Of a stretch of 24,831 bases of DNA, positions 22,194 through 24,831 are shown piece after piece (the stretch's first letter is position 1; each line of letters opens with the position of its first letter). Source of the DNA: an uncultured Erysipelotrichaceae bacterium (GTDB taxonomy: Bacteria; Bacillota_I; Bacilli_A; RF39; UBA660); assembly GCA_902783405.1 (NCBI GenBank), contig CACZQZ010000042.1:1-24831 (forward strand), in the 5' to 3' direction. The position numbers and the translations under genes were made by a program. The notes beneath the pieces were generated by a model, which was not told where the DNA came from, did not search any database, and saw nothing but the letters and a program-made list of their open reading frames with translations.

Positions 22194-22210
22194 TACAATA
22201 GGTGAAGACT

Positions 22211-22750
22211 ATGAAAGAAGTAGATGACAATCAGTACGTTCAAAACTATATAACGGATATTATTCAAAAAATTCATAAAGGTTTTTTTAAATCCAAAGAT
22301 GCATTATTGGAAGAACTTAAAAATGATGAAAAATTTAGTAACATAGCAGAATTAAGAGATGATTTTTACAATCAAATCATAAATGAATATGATAAGTATA
22401 TAGAAAGTACTCCATGGATAAATTTACAAAAAGATACAGAAATAACAAATAATTTTGAAATATTAGATAGTAATACTTTAAATAATTTATATGAAGATGA
22501 TCACTTTATTGAAACAATTCAGTCTATGAATATTCCAGCAAATCAAAAGCAATATTTAATAGAAGAAATTAGTCATAGAAAACAGCAAAATAAATTATCT
22601 TATCAAAATGAAATGAGACCAAAGGTTTATGAACTTAAAAATAATCGTTATCCTAATGGTTTTCTAGAAATAATATTACTATCTATGATTACACTATTAT
22701 TTAGTTTATTATGTGTAACAAGTATATATATTCAAATTATTGGATACTAA
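22211..22750 (+). CDS. Unknown protein with C-terminal membrane anchor
   Basis: A 179-aa protein. Residues 1-145 are hydrophilic, acidic and probably helical, with no motif I recognise. One hydrophobic segment near the C-terminus (about 151-176: FLEIILLSMITLLFSLLCVTSIYIQII) should anchor it with the bulk in the cytoplasm. A GTG at 22202 also opens the frame but lies within the Shine-Dalgarno region AGGTGAAG, so the ATG at 22211 is chosen. It is divergent from spoIVFA and shares a bidirectional terminator with the DUF368 gene. Confidence 0.75.
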   Translation: MKEVDDNQYVQNYITDIIQKIHKGFFKSKDALLEELKNDEKFSNIAELRDDFYNQIINEYDKYIESTPWINLQKDTEITNNFEILDSNTLNNLYEDDHFIETIQSMNIPANQKQYLIEEISHRKQQNKLSYQNEMRPKVYELKNNRYPNGFLEIILLSMITLLFSLLCVTSIYIQIIGY

Positions 22751-22780
22751 AAAATTAACGTTATTCGTTAATTTTTTTTT
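22751..22780. terminator. Bidirectional terminator
   Basis: Stem AAATTAACG / CGTTAATTT with a 5-nt loop, T-run right and A-run left. The last codons and stop of the DUF368 gene form part of the stem. Confidence 0.88.
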
Positions 22781-23654
22781 CTAAATTTTCTTTTATCTTT
22801 TGTAGTCCTAGAATAACAATCCCACCTACAATAAAGAAAATAATATTAAAATTTTCTAAATTCATAGGTTCTTTTGGTATATCTAAAGTAGTAGGTCCCA
22901 TGATAATAGCATAAATAGATCCTATCATAAGACCTAAAATCATATATATTGTGTGTGATCTATATTTTTCTAAAGCTATCTTAATAAATCTTATAATTAA
23001 AATAATTCCTGTAATTACACCTAATCCAAAAATAATAATTGGAAGTAAATAATTAAAATTTAAATGTATTATTTCTTTAACAGCTGTCATAATTGGAATA
23101 TAAAGTCCAAAAATAAGTAATAAAGTAGAACCAGATATTCCAGGTAAAACCATAGCTGATATTGCTACCATAGCACATATAAAAATATAAATAGCCATAC
23201 CTAAATTTAAATTGGTTATATTAACATCTTTTGTACTTGCCCCTACTGGATTAAAATAAGTTATTAAAGATACAAGAATAATACCTAAAATTAAAAATAT
23301 AATATTTTGATATTTTCCTTTTAAGGATTTTTTTTCTTCTTTTATAATCAAAGGAATAGCAAAAATAATAAATCCAATAAATAAAGAACTTATTTTATAA
23401 ATTTCTTTTTCAAATAAACTAGTTAAAACTAAAGCAGCAAGTATCATTCCAATAACCCAACCAATACCTAATTTAATCAAAAAAGTGAGTGCTGTTTTTC
23501 TTTTTTCCTTATCTTTACTGACAATATTGTTAAGTGATTCTATAAATTTATCATAAAATCCTAAAATAAAAGCAATTGTTCCCCCACTAACTCCTGGAAC
23601 ACTATCAGCTAATGCCATACAAAAGCCATTAAACATTTCCACAATTAACTTCAT
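22761..23654 (-). CDS. DUF368 (PopT-type) membrane protein, putative undecaprenyl phosphate translocase
   Basis: A 297-aa polytopic membrane protein of the DUF368 family. The two inverted signature repeats are clear: ALADSVPGVSGGTIAFILGF near the N-terminus and MVLPGISGSTLLLIFGLY in the middle, with about eight to ten hydrophobic segments. Work on other bacteria identified DUF368 proteins (PopT) as transporters that return undecaprenyl phosphate to the inner leaflet for peptidoglycan synthesis. The function here is inferred from family membership only. AAGGAGAG precedes the ATG, and an extended -10 promoter lies at 23679-23687. Confidence 0.85.
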   Translation of the reverse strand: MKLIVEMFNGFCMALADSVPGVSGGTIAFILGFYDKFIESLNNIVSKDKEKRKTALTFLIKLGIGWVIGMILAALVLTSLFEKEIYKISSLFIGFIIFAIPLIIKEEKKSLKGKYQNIIFLILGIILVSLITYFNPVGASTKDVNITNLNLGMAIYIFICAMVAISAMVLPGISGSTLLLIFGLYIPIMTAVKEIIHLNFNYLLPIIIFGLGVITGIILIIRFIKIALEKYRSHTIYMILGLMIGSIYAIIMGPTTLDIPKEPMNLENFNIIFFIVGGIVILGLQKIKENLEKKINE

Positions 23655-23678
23655 AAATCTCTCCTTCTATCTTTTTCT

Positions 23679-23687
23679 ATTATATCA
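23679..23687 (-). promoter_or_regulatory. Extended -10 promoter of the DUF368 gene
   Basis: Minus-strand TGA-TATAAT with a weak TTTACG -35 (23702-23707) at 17 bp; leader about 18 nt. Confidence 0.5.
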
Positions 23688-23723
23688 ACTTTTTTTTATT
23701 TCGTAAATTGTTCTTCTTTTATA

Positions 23724-23752
23724 TTGTTAGTCTATTTCACATATGGTATAAT
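23724..23752 (+). promoter_or_regulatory. Promoter of small-peptide (toxin) mRNA, cassette 2
   Basis: TTGTTA (23724-23729), 17 bp, TATAAT (23747-23752). The predicted start G23760 is 8 nt past the -10, as in cassette 1. Confidence 0.78.
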
Positions 23753-23813
23753 TTATATAGGGACATTTAATAAGTTGGGTGGAACCAAACTTCAAATGAA
23801 GGGAGGCGATAAC

Positions 23814-23897
23814 TTGAATAAGAAAGATTTTTTAATCGGAGTATTACTCATTTTTATCCTTCTTTTACTGTTATTACTTTTTATAGTTTTAATATAA
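23814..23897 (+). CDS. 27-aa hydrophobic peptide, putative type I toxin (cassette 2)
   Basis: A 27-codon frame from TTG to TAA: (M)NKKDFLIGVLLIF followed by a Leu/Ile/Val/Phe-only segment to the end. It is a single membrane helix with a short basic N-terminus. GGGAGG (23801-23806) is 7 nt upstream, and a CTTC/GAAG hairpin (23790-23801) abuts it. The mRNA probably runs 23760-23985. Its first 12 nt (GGGACATTTAAT) pair with 23967-23978 using G-U pairs where the sequence differs from cassette 1. The peptide is not similar in sequence to cassette 1, though RNA layout is the same. Confidence 0.7.
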   Translation: MNKKDFLIGVLLIFILLLLLLLFIVLI

Positions 23898-24007
23898 AAG
23901 AAATCCACCTAACTATAGCATAGTTTAGGTGGAATGTAAATATTACGGCAACACTCAACATAGCGAATTAAGTGTTCCTTTTTTTATTGTATGAAGATTT
24001 CTTCATC
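23893..24007 (-). ncRNA. Convergent antisense RNA, putative antitoxin (cassette 2)
   Basis: Predicted from the minus-strand promoter at 24015-24043 (start at G24007) and a terminator hairpin CCACCTAA / TTAGGTGG (23905-23932) followed by T-rich sequence. It is about 115 nt long, opens with a hairpin (GATGAAG / CTTCAT), then an A-rich linker, then GGAACACTTAATTCGC. It is complementary to the last toxin codon(s) and the 3' UTR including the terminator. Confidence 0.7.
23950..23985 (+). terminator. Terminator of the cassette 2 mRNA
   Basis: AACACT (23950-23955) / AGTGTT (23971-23976) followed by CC and seven T. It differs from cassette 1 (AACATT/AATGTT) by a compensatory change. Confidence 0.75.
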
Positions 24008-24014
24008 TATATAC

Positions 24015-24043
24015 ATATTAGCATAAGATATACAAAAAGTCAA
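24015..24043 (-). promoter_or_regulatory. Promoter of the antisense RNA, cassette 2
   Basis: Minus-strand TTGACT (24038-24043), 17 bp, TGC-TAATAT with the -10 at 24015-24020. Near-consensus and probably stronger than the toxin promoter. Confidence 0.8.
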
Positions 24044-24071
24044 ACTTTATTCAAATTAATTATAGGACAAA

Positions 24072-24099
24072 ATAATTTTTAATTTTTTAAACATATTCT
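24072..24099 (+). promoter_or_regulatory. Possible sigma-E/sigma-K type promoter of sigK
   Basis: ATAATT at 24072-24077 and CATATTCT at 24092-24099, spaced 14 bp, fit the ATA / CATAnnnT pattern of mother-cell promoters. The predicted leader is about 12 nt. The match is suggestive only. Confidence 0.35.
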
Positions 24100-24117
24100 T
24101 TATTAGGAAGTGATATT

Positions 24118-24807
24118 TTGTTTGATTTTTTTAAAAAATTTTTTGAAGATTTTTATATACTATGTGCTGCTTACTCTAATAATATATTTCCAGATCCTTT
24201 AACCAAAGAAGAAGAAGAAATGTATTTAGAAAGATTGAAAGAAAATGATGAAGATGCCAGATGTAAACTTATTGAACATAATCTAAGATTAGTAGCACAC
24301 ATTGTAAAAAAATATGAGCATAGTAATAATACTGATGATTTAATTAGTATTGGAACGATTGGATTAATTAAAGGAATCGATAGTTATTCAGGTAGACATG
24401 GTACTAAACTTACAACTTATTGTGCAAGATGTATTGAAAATGAAATTTTAATGTTTTATCGAAATGATAAAAAAAATAATAAAAATATTAGTCTTAATGA
24501 ATCCGTAGGATTTGATAAAGATGGAAATGAAATAACTTTTTTGGATATTTTAAAAACACCAAAACCTGATTTTGTATTAGATATTTATCAAAAAGATAAT
24601 ATTAAATCATTAAAAAAATACTTTGATATTTTAGATGATAGAGAGAAAGATATTATCATAAAAAGATATGGTTTAGATCATAATGATGAACTAACACAAA
24701 GAGAGATTGCTAAGAAAATGAATATATCTAGAAGTTATGTTTCTAGAATTGAAAAAAGAGCTTTAACAAAGCTCTTAAAGGAATTTAGAAAAAATCATTT
24801 AGATTAA
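24118..24807 (+). CDS. sigK: RNA polymerase sporulation sigma factor, pro-sigma-K
   Basis: A 229-aa sigma-70 family factor for late mother-cell genes. The N-terminal 17-18 residues (MFDFFKKFFEDFYILCA) form a hydrophobic pro-sequence ahead of NNIFPDPLTKEEE, which matches NNAFPQPLS of B. subtilis pro-sigma-K. Region 2 is IEHNLRLVAHIVKKY, DDLISIGTIGLIKGIDSY and LTTYCARCIENEILM. Region 4 is DILDDREKDIIIKRYGLD and TQREIAKKMNISRSYVSRIEKRAL. The start is TTG at 24118 with AGGAAG upstream. The gene is uninterrupted, with no skin element. Processing would be by SpoIVFB, encoded about 2.5 kb away. The last 24 bases of the window hold nothing recognisable. Confidence 0.93.
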   Translation: MFDFFKKFFEDFYILCAAYSNNIFPDPLTKEEEEMYLERLKENDEDARCKLIEHNLRLVAHIVKKYEHSNNTDDLISIGTIGLIKGIDSYSGRHGTKLTTYCARCIENEILMFYRNDKKNNKNISLNESVGFDKDGNEITFLDILKTPKPDFVLDIYQKDNIKSLKKYFDILDDREKDIIIKRYGLDHNDELTQREIAKKMNISRSYVSRIEKRALTKLLKEFRKNHLD

Positions 24808-24831
24808 TTAAACATCATATTTAGTTAAATC

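Noticed and set aside
23760..23940. T-box-like 'GGGTGGAACC' near 23777
   Set aside because: The GGTGGAACC match is short, there is no specifier stem or anticodon loop upstream, and the sequence is explained by the inner arm pairing with CCACCTAAC.
24118..24807. sigK interrupted by a skin-like element
   Set aside because: The reading frame is complete from pro-sequence to region 4, with no recombinase gene nearby.

Overview
The window is AT-rich Gram-positive DNA. It carries ScpA/ScpB, an HrcA/CIRCE heat-shock operon, a class B sortase, SpoIIP, SpoIVFA, SpoIVFB and a pro-sigma-K factor. That set points to an endospore-forming, low-GC Firmicute. The very low GC, the shortened sporulation proteins and the short intergenic gaps would suit a gut-type Bacilli lineage related to Erysipelotrichia/Mollicutes, but this placement is an inference. 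No rRNA, tRNA, insertion sequence, phage gene or CRISPR array was seen.

Layout. 1-2.4 kb: a possible gene tail, a candidate small RNA with a terminator, a DUF975 membrane protein and a membrane-anchored DUF218 (YdcF-like) protein. 2.4-8.05 kb: scpAB, a divergent RNHCP zinc-ribbon gene, a Pro/Val/Glu-repeat tail-anchored protein, the operon rluD-type synthase / DUF1294 / ArsC-Spx-like protein, a DUF1015 gene and an unknown small gene. 8.05-14.85 kb: one leftward stress operon, hrcA-grpE-(98-aa unknown)-dnaK-pepF-dnaJ, behind a promoter flanked by two CIRCE operators. 15.2-18.5 kb: a membrane-anchored conserved protein, sortase B, and spoIIP with a small membrane gene in the yqxA position. 18.5-22.1 kb: RNase R, then spoIVFA-spoIVFB. 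22.2-24.8 kb: an unknown tail-anchored protein, a DUF368 (PopT-type) membrane protein, and sigK with its pro-sequence. The pro-sigma-K substrate and its SpoIVFB/SpoIVFA processing complex therefore lie within 4 kb of each other.

The most notable content is two paralogous cassettes in the two largest gene-poor gaps (about 14.88-15.21 kb and 23.72-24.04 kb). Each has a promoter, a 27-30 codon hydrophobic peptide with a strong Shine-Dalgarno sequence, a 5' end complementary to the 3' terminator arm, and a convergent promoter for an antisense RNA of about 115 nt that ends in a hairpin at the peptide's stop codon. The paired arms differ between the copies by compensatory or G-U changes, and promoter spacing is identical. 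I read these as type I toxin-antitoxin modules of Fst/BsrG-like layout. The peptides are not similar to each other and I do not recognise either one.

Other points of note: spoIVFB seems to start at a non-canonical ATT codon inside spoIVFA; GrpE has a Cys/His-rich N-terminus; the sortase has Lys where the catalytic Arg is expected; and nearly all vegetative promoters are extended -10 (TGnTATAAT) types with very short leaders.
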